A stretch of DNA of 8,372 bases from NCBI GenBank assembly GCA_900541865.1, contig UQLO01000059.1:1-8372 (forward strand), read 5' to 3'. The position numbers and the translations under genes are program-made. The notes under the pieces were generated by a model that was given only the letters and a program-made list of their open reading frames with translations, had not been told where the DNA came from and searched no databases. Positions 1 through 6,875 of this stretch are shown here, piece by piece (positions within the stretch are counted from its first letter, which is position 1; every line of letters begins with the position of its first letter). This DNA comes from an uncultured Porphyromonadaceae bacterium. GTDB lineage: Bacteria > Bacteroidota > Bacteroidia > Bacteroidales > Muribaculaceae.

Positions 1-21
1 GAGTTTATTAATAAAAAACTC
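1..21. terminator. AT-rich hairpin at left edge, possible terminator
   Basis: The segment reads GAGTTT, an AT-rich centre, then AAACTC, giving a 6-bp outer stem with an A-A mismatch and two further A-T pairs inside. It could be the 3' end of a transcript from outside the window, or just AT-rich sequence. There is no clear T-tract after it on the + strand, and the upstream gene is not visible, so the terminator role is a guess. Confidence 0.25.
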
Positions 22-102
22 GGCAAACGTCATCTCCGGATGGTAGAACCTTTGGAAATTTTGATGCGGTTGCCCTGGCTCGGGTGCAACAGCGAAAAGG
101 CA

Positions 103-120
103 ATTCACACGATTCACACG
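103..120. repeat. Perfect tandem 9-bp repeat upstream of bioA
   Basis: ATTCACACG occurs twice back to back, at 103-111 and 112-120, with no mismatch. It lies about 24 bp upstream of the -7 box, just above where a -33 element would be expected. A regulator binding site is possible. It does not resemble the TTGTNAACC half-site of BirA-type biotin operators. Confidence 0.5.
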
Positions 121-143
121 CTTCTCTAACGATAATATTTTTG

Positions 144-151
144 TAACTTTG
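144..151 (+). promoter_or_regulatory. Bacteroidetes-type -7 box for the bioA operon
   Basis: TAACTTTG matches the Bacteroides -7 consensus TAnnTTTG exactly, and the same octamer recurs before the regulator gene at 5045. The -33 region, expected near 120-125, has no good TTG, so the promoter may be weak or need an activator. Transcription would start near 156-160, leaving a very short leader before the ATG at 166. A 5-bp dyad, TGCAG at 150-154 and CTGCA at 161-165, overlaps the predicted start point and ends right at the start codon. Confidence 0.55.
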
Positions 152-165
152 CAGAAAATACTGCA

Positions 166-1461
166 ATGGAACAGAATTTGAATTTCGACGCCTGGGACCG
201 CGAGCATCTCTGGCATCCATATACTTCGACAAAAGACCCACTGCCGACCTACAAGGTTGTCGGAGCCCACGGGAGCACTATCGAGCTGGCCGACGGCACG
301 CGGCTGATTGACGGAATGTCGTCTTGGTGGTGCGTAATCCATGGTTATAATCACCCGGAAATAAATGCGGCGGCTGCCGAGCAGCTTGGCCGTGTGAGCC
401 ACATTATGTTCGGGGGCTTCACACATCAGCCCGCCATCGACCTGGGCCGCAAGCTGCTCGAAGTCGCCCCGGCCAATATGGACTGCATCTTCTACGCCGA
501 CAGCGGGTCGGTTGCGGTTGAGGTAGCACTGAAGATGGCTATTCAGGCGGCGATTGCGACTTCGGGCAACGCTTCGCGCACCGACTTTGCCACCATCCGC
601 GGCGGCTACCACGGCGACACCTGGAATGCGATGAGCGTATGCGATCCGGTCACCGGCATGCACTCTCTGTTCGGGCCCACCTTGCCGGCGCGATTCTTCG
701 CGCCGCGGCCTGCCTCGCGCTTTGGCGGAGAGTGGAATCCGGCCGACGGCGAGGCTTTGGAGTCCCTTTTCCGCGAGCACGCCCCGTCGATGGCTGCCTT
801 CATCATCGAGCCCGTTGTGCAGGGCGCGGGAGGCATGTGGTTCTACCATCCGGAGTATCTGAGGTTGCTGCGCAGCTTGTGCGACCGATACGGCGTTCTG
901 CTTATCTTCGATGAGATTGCCACCGGGTTCTGGCGCACCGGCCGACGCTTTGCTTGTGAGCACGCCGGGGTCATGCCCGACATTATGTGCATCGGCAAAG
1001 GCCTCACGGCAGGATATATGACAATGAGTGCCGTGCTCACCACACGCGCTGTAGCCGACGCCATCGCCGATTCGGCCGCCGGAGTGATGATGCACGGTCC
1101 GACATTTATGGCCAATCCTCTGGCCTGCGCCGTAGGTCTGAAATCGCTCGAACTGCTTGAACGGCAGGATATGGCGGCAGTGGTCGCAAGCATCGAAGCC
1201 ATTTTGAGCCAAGAGCTGGCCCCGGCGCGCCACTTGCCGAATGTGCGCGATGTTCGGGTTCTCGGCTCAATCGGTGTCGTCGAGGTTGACCGACCGGTCG
1301 ACGTGGGCCGTTTTCAGAAGGAGTGCGTGCGCCGCGGTGTGTGGATTCGCCCCTTCGGGCATAATGTCTACGTTATGCCGCCCTATGTGATAACGCCCGA
1401 CGAGTTGCGTCTGCTTTGCCGTCAACTTGTTGAAATAGTGAGTGATGATAGAAATTATTAA
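166..1461 (+). CDS. bioA: Adenosylmethionine-8-amino-7-oxononanoate aminotransferase (DAPA synthase)
   Basis: This class III, PLP-dependent aminotransferase converts 8-amino-7-oxononanoate (KAPA) to 7,8-diaminononanoate (DAPA), using S-adenosylmethionine as amino donor, in the cytoplasmic biotin pathway. The 431-residue protein is full length and collinear with E. coli BioA. Visible signatures are WHPYTS (16-21), DGMSSWW (49-55), DSGSVAVEVA (112-121), GGYHGDT (146-152, with the cofactor-stacking Tyr148), IIEPVVQGAGG (213-223), FDEIATGF (248-255, PLP-binding Asp249), the Schiff-base lysine Lys278 in IGKGLT, HGPTFMANPLAC (310-321) and WIRPFG (393-398). The start fits because BioA proteins normally have about 15-20 residues before the WHPYTS motif. 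One oddity is Trp256 in GFWRTG, where E. coli BioA and many relatives have Gly. The gene opens the operon and overlaps bioF by 17 bp. Identification is firm. Confidence 0.97.
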   Translation: MEQNLNFDAWDREHLWHPYTSTKDPLPTYKVVGAHGSTIELADGTRLIDGMSSWWCVIHGYNHPEINAAAAEQLGRVSHIMFGGFTHQPAIDLGRKLLEVAPANMDCIFYADSGSVAVEVALKMAIQAAIATSGNASRTDFATIRGGYHGDTWNAMSVCDPVTGMHSLFGPTLPARFFAPRPASRFGGEWNPADGEALESLFREHAPSMAAFIIEPVVQGAGGMWFYHPEYLRLLRSLCDRYGVLLIFDEIATGFWRTGRRFACEHAGVMPDIMCIGKGLTAGYMTMSAVLTTRAVADAIADSAAGVMMHGPTFMANPLACAVGLKSLELLERQDMAAVVASIEAILSQELAPARHLPNVRDVRVLGSIGVVEVDRPVDVGRFQKECVRRGVWIRPFGHNVYVMPPYVITPDELRLLCRQLVEIVSDDRNY

Positions 1462-2566
1462 GGATTCTCTTGCCTCCATCGCACGCGAGGGCAACCTTCG
1501 CCGTCTCCCCGCCGAAGGAGTGGGGGAGGGGATGGTCGACTTCAGCTCCAACGACTACCTTGGCCTCTCGGCCCGCATAGATCTTCAGGCAAGTTTCCTG
1601 GAGAGTTTGGAAGCTGAGTCCGGCTGGCTGATGGGGGCATCGGCATCGCGTTTGCTGGCAACCCGGCAGGAGTCCTTCGGGTGCCTCGAGCGCACTCTTG
1701 AGGAGGCCTTTGCCGATGGCCGACGTGCCTTGTTCTTCAACAGCGGTTACCACGCCAACACCGGCATCGTAAGCGCATTGGCTCTGCCCGGAACTATCGT
1801 CATCGCCGACCGCCTCGTCCACGCAAGCATCATCGACGGCCTGCGCCTCGGAGGAACCCGCTTCGAACGCTTCCGCCACAACGACCTCGGCCACTTGGAG
1901 ACTCTACTGGCCCGGGCCGCCTCAGAAGGGCTGCGCCCGTTGATAATCGTCGAGAGCGTCTACAGCATGGACGGCGATGAGGCCGACATAGGTTCTCTTG
2001 TAGCACTGAAGAAAAAATACGGGGCGACCCTTTACGTCGACGAGGCACACGCGGTTGGTGTCTGCGGCCCCGGCGGCCTCGGGCTGGGCGCCGAGTTCGG
2101 TGCCGAGGTAGACATCACGGTAGGCACTTTCGGAAAAGCCCTCGGGGGCACGGGAGCCTTCGCAATGTGTTCTGACACGATGCGCCAGTGGCTCGTCAAC
2201 CGCGCCCGGAGCCTGATTTTTTCGACCGCCACGGCGCCTATAAACGCGCTGTGGAACGACTTCATCTTTCGACGCATGCAGCATATGGATGCCGAGCGGC
2301 ATCACCTGCGCGAACTCGGACGTGCGCTGGGCAGAGCCCTCGGAAGCGGCTCGCAGAGCCACATCCAGCCCTTTATGGTAGGCGACCCGGAGCGCGCAGT
2401 GAGGCTCTCGGCGAAGCTGCGCGAAGAAGGACTGCTGGTACTCCCAATCCGGAGGCCTACCGTGCCGCCGGGAACAGACCGCCTTCGCATCAGTCTGTCG
2501 GCAGCACTCTCCGCCGCAGACGTTGAGAGGCTTGCAAATGCTTTAAAAAACAACGACACAAAATGA
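1445..2566 (+). CDS. bioF: 8-amino-7-oxononanoate synthase (KAPA synthase)
   Basis: BioF is a PLP-dependent alpha-oxoamine synthase that condenses a pimeloyl thioester with L-alanine to give KAPA, the substrate of BioA. With the ATG at 1445 the protein is 373 residues, close to the usual size. Motifs, numbered from that start, are DFSSNDYLGL (32-41), GASASRLLA (64-72), NSGYHAN (99-105), DRLVHASI (122-129), ESVYSMDGD (170-178), the PLP-contacting Asp199 in YVDEAHAVG, and the cofactor lysine Lys231 in TFGKALGG. The tail has IQPFMVGD and PTVPPGTDRLRISL, typical of BioF rather than of 2-amino-3-ketobutyrate ligase or serine palmitoyltransferase. An in-frame GTG at 1442 is possible, but the ATG one codon later is preferred. 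The gene starts inside the 3' end of bioA, implying translational coupling. Other biotin genes (bioB, bioC, bioD) are not in the window. Confidence 0.95.
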   Translation: MIEIIKDSLASIAREGNLRRLPAEGVGEGMVDFSSNDYLGLSARIDLQASFLESLEAESGWLMGASASRLLATRQESFGCLERTLEEAFADGRRALFFNSGYHANTGIVSALALPGTIVIADRLVHASIIDGLRLGGTRFERFRHNDLGHLETLLARAASEGLRPLIIVESVYSMDGDEADIGSLVALKKKYGATLYVDEAHAVGVCGPGGLGLGAEFGAEVDITVGTFGKALGGTGAFAMCSDTMRQWLVNRARSLIFSTATAPINALWNDFIFRRMQHMDAERHHLRELGRALGRALGSGSQSHIQPFMVGDPERAVRLSAKLREEGLLVLPIRRPTVPPGTDRLRISLSAALSAADVERLANALKNNDTK

Positions 2567-3402
2567 AATCACGCAAACCGTTCAGTCGGCGCACGCCGAA
2601 GCAACTCATTCGTAAGAGACGAATTGCCACCAGCGCTTCGCTGCTGACGATAGCTCTGCTATTCTTCATATTCTCGGGCTACGCAAAGGTTTCCAAAGGC
2701 AGCATGCTGCCGGAGGGCGACTATTGCAAAGTCGTAATTCCGGACGAAACTCCGGAGATAATGTGTTTCTACACCGGCTTTACCGTGTCGTTCAACCCGG
2801 CTTGGCACGTGCCCAACTACGTTGTTTGGGAACTTACAGCCGACGAAACCGACGGCGAGCAGCCACGCAGGTCGCGTTTTGCCGCCGACCCTAACGTCTA
2901 CGGCTGCGCAAGCCTGCAGGACTACCGTAATTCGGGCTTCGACCGTGGCCACATGGCACCCGCGGCAGACATGAAGTGGAGCGTGCGGGCTATGGACGAC
3001 TGCCACTTTCTGACCAATATTGTTCCGCAGGACCGACAACTCAACGCCGGTCGCTGGAACTCCCTGGAGCAGAAATGCCGCGCTTTTGCCCGACGCGACA
3101 GTGTGCTCGTAATCGTTGCCGGACCGGTCCTCACCGACCGTATCACCCGCACCATAGGCGCAAACCGGGTCGCCGTGCCCGAACGCTTTTTCAAAGTGCT
3201 TCTGACGCCCTATACCAATCCACCGAAGGCCATAGGCTTCATCATGTCGAACCGTCAGGTCAGCGACCCGCTGAACTCACTGGCCATGAGCGTGGACCAA
3301 ATTGAGGAAATTACCGGGTTCGACTTCTTCTCCGAACTGCCCGACGATATTGAAAATCAATTGGAAAGCAACTTTAGCCTCCGAGCTTGGGGCCTGCTCT
3401 GA
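2563..3402 (+). CDS. Membrane-anchored DNA/RNA non-specific endonuclease (NucA/EndoG family)
   Basis: The 279-residue protein has a very basic N-terminus (residues 1-20, rich in Lys and Arg), then one hydrophobic segment at about 22-40, consistent with a signal anchor or uncleaved signal peptide. The body (about 60-275) is a beta-beta-alpha-metal nuclease domain: DRGHM at 127-131 with His130 as general base, followed by TNIVPQ (151-156) and the N-x3-W-x3-E pattern with Asn161 (predicted Mg2+ ligand), Trp165 and Glu169. In this family such enzymes cut DNA and RNA without sequence preference; the predicted topology puts the domain outside the cytoplasm, suggesting nucleic acid scavenging or degradation of incoming DNA. 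The gene joins bioF by an ATGA overlap and lies 6 bp before mnmE, so it is probably co-transcribed, though no functional link to biotin is apparent. No immunity gene is visible beside it. The family call is strong; the role is inferred. Confidence 0.92.
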   Translation: MKSRKPFSRRTPKQLIRKRRIATSASLLTIALLFFIFSGYAKVSKGSMLPEGDYCKVVIPDETPEIMCFYTGFTVSFNPAWHVPNYVVWELTADETDGEQPRRSRFAADPNVYGCASLQDYRNSGFDRGHMAPAADMKWSVRAMDDCHFLTNIVPQDRQLNAGRWNSLEQKCRAFARRDSVLVIVAGPVLTDRITRTIGANRVAVPERFFKVLLTPYTNPPKAIGFIMSNRQVSDPLNSLAMSVDQIEEITGFDFFSELPDDIENQLESNFSLRAWGLL

Positions 3403-3408
3403 AATTTT

Positions 3409-4824
3409 ATGACAGAACTGTACTATAACAACGACGACACCATCTGCGCCGTCTCAACGCCCCCAGGCAGCGGCGGAATCGCCGTGGTGCGCCTAAGCGG
3501 CCCGGAGACCTTTGCGATTTCAGCTAAAGTTTGGAAGGGCAAGGATTTGAGCCTCGCGCCTACCCACACAGCTCATCTCGGCACCATCACAGACGAAGCG
3601 GGTGCCCCAGTCGACGAAGCCCTCGCAACAGTATTTCGCGGCCCCCGTTCGTTCACCGGACAGGATACCATCGAATTCTCCGTCCATGGCAGTCGTTGGA
3701 TTCAGCGCCGGGCTCTGGCCGCACTCACCGCCGCCGGTGCCCGCCTCGCACTTCCGGGCGAATTTACGCGACGAGCTTATGCCACCGGCCGACTCGACCT
3801 ACTCCAGGCAGAAGGCGTGGCCGACCTGATTGCCTCCTCAAGCGCGGCCGCACACCGTGCGGCACTCAACCAAATGCGTGGCGGAGTGTCGCGAAAACTC
3901 GAAGCCCTGCGCAGGCAGATGCTCGAACTGGCCAGCCTGCTTGAGCTCGAACTCGACTTCAGCGACCAGGACGTAGAATTCGTACCACGCCAAAAACTCA
4001 TCGCCGCAGCCGAAAGCATAGATACAGAAATAGACCGGCTCCTGGCTTCATTCCGCACCGGAGCCGCAATCAAAGACGGATTTCCTATCGTTATAATGGG
4101 CCCGGTGAATGCCGGGAAGTCGCGGATGCTCAATGTATTGCTCAACGATGACCGCGCAATAGTCAGCGACATCGCCGGCACCACGCGCGACATCGTCGAA
4201 GACACCATCGAAGTCGGCGACTACCTCTTGCGGTTCATCGACACCGCCGGCTTGCGCCATACCGACGACACCATCGAAAACATAGGCATACAACGAACCC
4301 GCGCCGCCGCCGCAAAAGCCGCCATAATAGTCTACGCCGTAGACCTCGCCGACCCCGAAGCGGCCGCCGACATCCTCGCCGCAACCGCCGACTATACCGA
4401 CCAAACCATCGTGCTGGCATTCAACAAAAGCGACCTCGTCACCACCGGCCAAGCTTCCGTCACCATCGCCAACCTACGTGAGGCCTGGGCCGGCGCCGGA
4501 CGCACCGCAGCCGCCGAAGTCACCCTCTCAGCACTCAACGGCACCGGAGTCGACACCCTCCTGGCAGCCATCATCGCCAAAATCGACACACTGGGCAAAG
4601 AAAGCGGCGACACCATCATCACAGGCGCGCGACATGCCGAAGCACTCGCCCAAGCGCGCGAATCGAACCGCGCAACCCTAACCGCCCTCGCCGACGGCAT
4701 CCCCGCCGACCTCGTCGCCCAGCACATCCGCGAAACCATCCACCACCTCTCCACCATCACCGGCGCCATCACCACCCCCCAAATCCTCAACAACATCTTC
4801 CAATCATTCTGCATCGGAAAATGA
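3409..4824 (+). CDS. mnmE: tRNA uridine-5-carboxymethylaminomethyl modification GTPase
   Basis: MnmE works with MnmG to modify wobble uridine U34 of certain tRNAs, using GTP hydrolysis and a methylenetetrahydrofolate-derived carbon. The 471-residue protein shows all domains: an N-terminal folate-binding domain (about 8-125, with STPPGSGGIAVVRLSG and LPGEFTRRAY), a helical domain, and an inserted G domain (about 222-390). The G motifs are G1 GPVNAGKS (231-238, including the potassium-coordinating Asn234), G2 region DIAGTTRD (254-261), G3 DTAG (278-281) and G4 NKSD (339-342); Glu290 aligns with the catalytic Glu282 of E. coli. The C-terminus is the invariant FCIGK (467-471). The P-loop flank is slightly unusual: Val follows Pro, and Arg-Met follows GKS where Ser or Thr plus Leu are common. 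The 3' third is strikingly C-rich and G-poor on the coding strand. The gene ends the packed operon. Confidence 0.97.
   Translation: MTELYYNNDDTICAVSTPPGSGGIAVVRLSGPETFAISAKVWKGKDLSLAPTHTAHLGTITDEAGAPVDEALATVFRGPRSFTGQDTIEFSVHGSRWIQRRALAALTAAGARLALPGEFTRRAYATGRLDLLQAEGVADLIASSSAAAHRAALNQMRGGVSRKLEALRRQMLELASLLELELDFSDQDVEFVPRQKLIAAAESIDTEIDRLLASFRTGAAIKDGFPIVIMGPVNAGKSRMLNVLLNDDRAIVSDIAGTTRDIVEDTIEVGDYLLRFIDTAGLRHTDDTIENIGIQRTRAAAAKAAIIVYAVDLADPEAAADILAATADYTDQTIVLAFNKSDLVTTGQASVTIANLREAWAGAGRTAAAEVTLSALNGTGVDTLLAAIIAKIDTLGKESGDTIITGARHAEALAQARESNRATLTALADGIPADLVAQHIRETIHHLSTITGAITTPQILNNIFQSFCIGK
4807..4824 (+). other. mnmE 3'-end sequence equivalent to the SGI1-type integration site
   Basis: The last 18 bp of mnmE encode FCIGK plus the stop codon. 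In gammaproteobacteria the equivalent 18 bp of mnmE (trmE/thdF) is the attachment site used by Salmonella genomic island 1 and its relatives. Here the order changes from core metabolism to a restriction-type locus directly after this point. No integrase and no second copy of the 18-mer are visible in the window, so actual use as an attachment site is speculative. Confidence 0.25.
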
Positions 4825-4935
4825 AGCGAAGAGAGGGTAAAAGGAGACAAACCGAACAAAGGGGTAAATAAACCGAAATAAGCCGCCGCGAATCAGTCAA
4901 TCACCCTTCTGGCGATAATCTTTCATAACCCACAC

Positions 4936-4969
4936 AAGCCCTTCGGTAAGCCAACTTACAGGGGGGCTT
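4936..4969. terminator. Strong 34-nt hairpin between mnmE and the regulator gene
   Basis: AAGCCC (4936-4941) pairs with GGGCTT (4964-4969), and GTAAG (4946-4950) pairs with CTTAC (4955-4959) around a CCAA loop. The bases between can pair as two T-G wobbles and one C-G, leaving a single G-A mismatch, so the stem is nearly continuous. It could end the mnmE transcript, but no T-tract follows directly on either strand, so intrinsic termination is not certain. A palindromic repeat element or an RNA structure are alternatives. Confidence 0.45.
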
Positions 4970-4990
4970 CCTATTTGAATGCATATTTCG

Positions 4991-5021
4991 TTGCAAGACT
5001 CAGAAATTTTCACTAACTTTG
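4991..5021 (+). promoter_or_regulatory. Bacteroidetes-type promoter for the regulator-hsdM operon
   Basis: TTG at 4991-4993 (-33 element) is followed after 20 bp by TAACTTTG at 5014-5021, which fits the Bacteroides consensus of -33 TTTG and -7 TAnnTTTG. The predicted start lies near 5027-5030, giving a leader of roughly 15-18 nt before the ATG at 5045. ACTAA occurs at 5012-5016 and 5033-5037, two helical turns apart and bracketing the start point, which may be a binding site for the regulator encoded next. That last point is weak. Confidence 0.65.
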
Positions 5022-5044
5022 CGTTATAAGAAACTAATTGAAAC

Positions 5045-5302
5045 ATGGCAAATGATATAAACCGTTTGAAAATAGTTCTTGCAGAGAAAAAACTTAAGAG
5101 TAAATGGCTTGCAGAACAGATTGGTAAAGACCCGGCTACAGTCTCCAAATGGTGTACCAACACCACACAGCCGAGCCTTGACTGCCTGTGGCAAATAGCG
5201 GAATTGCTTGAAGTGGATATTAAGGACTTGCTCAACTCGAATAAAGTTGAAGAGCCGGAATTGGTATATCTGAAACTGGCGCCTAAAAAACGGTCTCTTT
5301 GA
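5045..5302 (+). CDS. XRE-family helix-turn-helix regulator
   Basis: This 85-residue protein is almost entirely a Cro/CI-type DNA-binding domain. The five-helix core spans about residues 5-63: NRLKIVLAEKKLKSKWLAEQ forms helices 1-2, DPATVSKW (about 29-36) the recognition helix, and QPSLDCLWQIAELLEVDIKDL the last two helices. A short charged tail follows (about 67-85). It has its own promoter and stops 2 bp before the hsdM1 ATG, so the two are co-transcribed. Small regulators in this position resemble the controller proteins of restriction-modification loci, which time methylase and nuclease expression, so autoregulation from the promoter at 4991-5021 is a reasonable inference. An antitoxin-like role is a less likely alternative, since no toxin gene is adjacent. 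The family call is firm, the target is inferred. Confidence 0.9.
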   Translation: MANDINRLKIVLAEKKLKSKWLAEQIGKDPATVSKWCTNTTQPSLDCLWQIAELLEVDIKDLLNSNKVEEPELVYLKLAPKKRSL

Positions 5303-5304
5303 TT

Positions 5305-6861
5305 ATGGAAACGCAAGGTAATTTATTCCCGGAATTGGAGGAAGTCAAAACCTCCGCTAAGAAAAAAACGGCGAAAAAGACCAAAGCTGTTAAGGAATTA
5401 AGCGGAGCGCAGGATTTGTATAACTACCTCTACGAGGCATGTAACAAATTGCGTGGTCCCGTGTCGCAGGACAATTTCAAAGAATATATCACGCCGTTGC
5501 TCTATTATAAGCGCATTAGCGACGTTTATGATGAAGAAACCGCGGCTGCTTTGGAGATGAGCGACGGCGACATAGAATTTGCGTCATTGCCCGAGCAACA
5601 CCGTTTTGTAATTCCTGAAGGATGCGGGTGGAACGACATTCGCGAACGCTCAGAGAATCTCGGCGCTGCCATTGTCAATGCCATGCGCAAGATTGAGCTT
5701 GCCAATCCCGATACGCTATACGGCGTATTATCCACTTTCTCCGCGCAAAAGTGGACTGACAAAGCATCCCTCCCCGACAATAAAATTCGTGACCTTATAG
5801 AGCATCTTTCCACTCGCCGTCTTGGCAATAACGATTATGCCGCCGACCTTATGGGAGATGCCTACGAAATTCTTTTGAAAAAATTTGCCGACGATTCAAA
5901 GGCTCAGGCCGGAGAGTTTTATACTCCTCGTCCTGTGGTTCAGTTGCTCGTCCGCATACTCGACCCTCAGCCCGGTGAAACCGTCTACGACCCTGCTTGC
6001 GGTTCGGGCGGTATGCTCATCGAGGCTGTGCGTCATATGAAACACGACTCGCTATGCTGCGGCTCTATCTTCGGCCAGGAGAAAAACGTGGTCAATGCCG
6101 CCATCGCCAAGATGAATCTCTTCCTCCACGGCGCGTCGGATTTCAACGTGTTGCAAGGCGACACTCTCCGTTCGCCGAAGGTGCTTGCCGGAGGCGCCAT
6201 TGCCAAGTTTGACAATGTGATAGCCAATCCTCCTTTCTCGCTCGAAAAATGGGGCTCTACAGAATGGGGCAGCGACCGCTACGGACGCAATATCTACGGC
6301 ACACCGTCCGACTCTTGCGGTGATTTTGCATGGATTCAGCACATGGTTTGCTCCATGGCCGACGGCAAAGGCAAGATGGCCGTAGTGATGCCGCAAGGTG
6401 TCTTGTTCCGCAATCAGGAAAAGGATATGCGACGTCAACTTATACAGTCTGACTTAATCGAAGCTGTCGTGGTACTAGGCGACAGATTGTTCTATGGGGC
6501 AGGTATCGCTCCCTGCTTTTTTATAATGCGCCGACTCAAGCCGGCGGCTCACTCGGCTCGTATCCTTATGATAGATGCCACTAAGATACTCACTCCGCGC
6601 CGCGCACAAAATGTGCTTACCGACGCTGATGTTGACCGTATCTATAAGCTCTACACCGAATACGAGGATGTAGAAGACTTCTCGAGAGTCGTCACGCTCA
6701 AAGAAATCGAAGAAAAAGATTGGAACCTTTCGCCCAATCGTTACGTCAACTACCATCGCGAAGAAATACGCCCATACTCCGAGGTGCTTGCCGAGTTTCG
6801 TCAAGCCATCGCTGACGTAGAGGCAGCGGAAGGCTATTTTTCAAAGGTTATAGGGTTATAA
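5305..6861 (+). CDS. hsdM: Type I restriction-modification DNA methyltransferase subunit (HsdM1)
   Basis: This is an N6-adenine methyltransferase subunit of the HsdM family, normally acting with a specificity subunit HsdS. From the ATG at 5305 it is 518 residues; an upstream in-frame TTG at 5299 overlaps the regulator stop and is less likely. A Lys-rich stretch (about 15-32) precedes the HsdM N-terminal helical domain (about 36-165, with YITPLLYYKRISDVYDE). The catalytic domain has GEFYTPRPVV (203-212), the SAM-binding motif DPACGSGGML (229-238), FGQEKN (256-261) and the catalytic NPPF (308-311). The downstream region GDFAWIQHM and MPQGVLFRN is also typical. The last residues, KVIGL, and the stop are encoded by the repeat that opens the next element, so the native C-terminus may have been replaced. 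No hsdS follows directly, which is unusual. Functional class is firm; whether it is active is unknown. Confidence 0.93.
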   Translation: METQGNLFPELEEVKTSAKKKTAKKTKAVKELSGAQDLYNYLYEACNKLRGPVSQDNFKEYITPLLYYKRISDVYDEETAAALEMSDGDIEFASLPEQHRFVIPEGCGWNDIRERSENLGAAIVNAMRKIELANPDTLYGVLSTFSAQKWTDKASLPDNKIRDLIEHLSTRRLGNNDYAADLMGDAYEILLKKFADDSKAQAGEFYTPRPVVQLLVRILDPQPGETVYDPACGSGGMLIEAVRHMKHDSLCCGSIFGQEKNVVNAAIAKMNLFLHGASDFNVLQGDTLRSPKVLAGGAIAKFDNVIANPPFSLEKWGSTEWGSDRYGRNIYGTPSDSCGDFAWIQHMVCSMADGKGKMAVVMPQGVLFRNQEKDMRRQLIQSDLIEAVVVLGDRLFYGAGIAPCFFIMRRLKPAAHSARILMIDATKILTPRRAQNVLTDADVDRIYKLYTEYEDVEDFSRVVTLKEIEEKDWNLSPNRYVNYHREEIRPYSEVLAEFRQAIADVEAAEGYFSKVIGL

Positions 6862-6875
6862 GGTTATAGGGTTAT
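6846..6875 (+). repeat. Left repeat pair, two direct copies of a 14-mer
   Basis: GGTTATAGGGTTAT is present at 6846-6859 and again at 6862-6875, separated by AA. The first copy provides the end of the hsdM1 reading frame and the first base of its TAA stop (6859-6861). The second copy contains the first two bases of the ATG (6874-6876) of the four-helix-bundle gene. Confidence 0.9.

Noticed and set aside
121..165. BirA-type biotin operator before bioA
   Set aside because: No TTGTNAACC half-site with an inverted partner; TTGTAAC at 141-147 is part of the -7 box region and has no matching GGTTNACAA arm.
1442..1444. GTG start for bioF and TTG start for hsdM1 (5299)
   Set aside because: In both cases an ATG follows within one or two codons and gives a protein of normal length, so the ATG was preferred.
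1373..1894. Minus-strand frame of 173 codons across the bioA-bioF junction
   Set aside because: Opposite well-supported bioA and bioF; low-complexity acidic start and no family features.
4048..4859. Minus-strand frames of 134 and 155 codons opposite mnmE
   Set aside because: They are explained by the C-rich codon usage of mnmE; the translations are Gly/Val- or Ser/Arg-biased without motifs.
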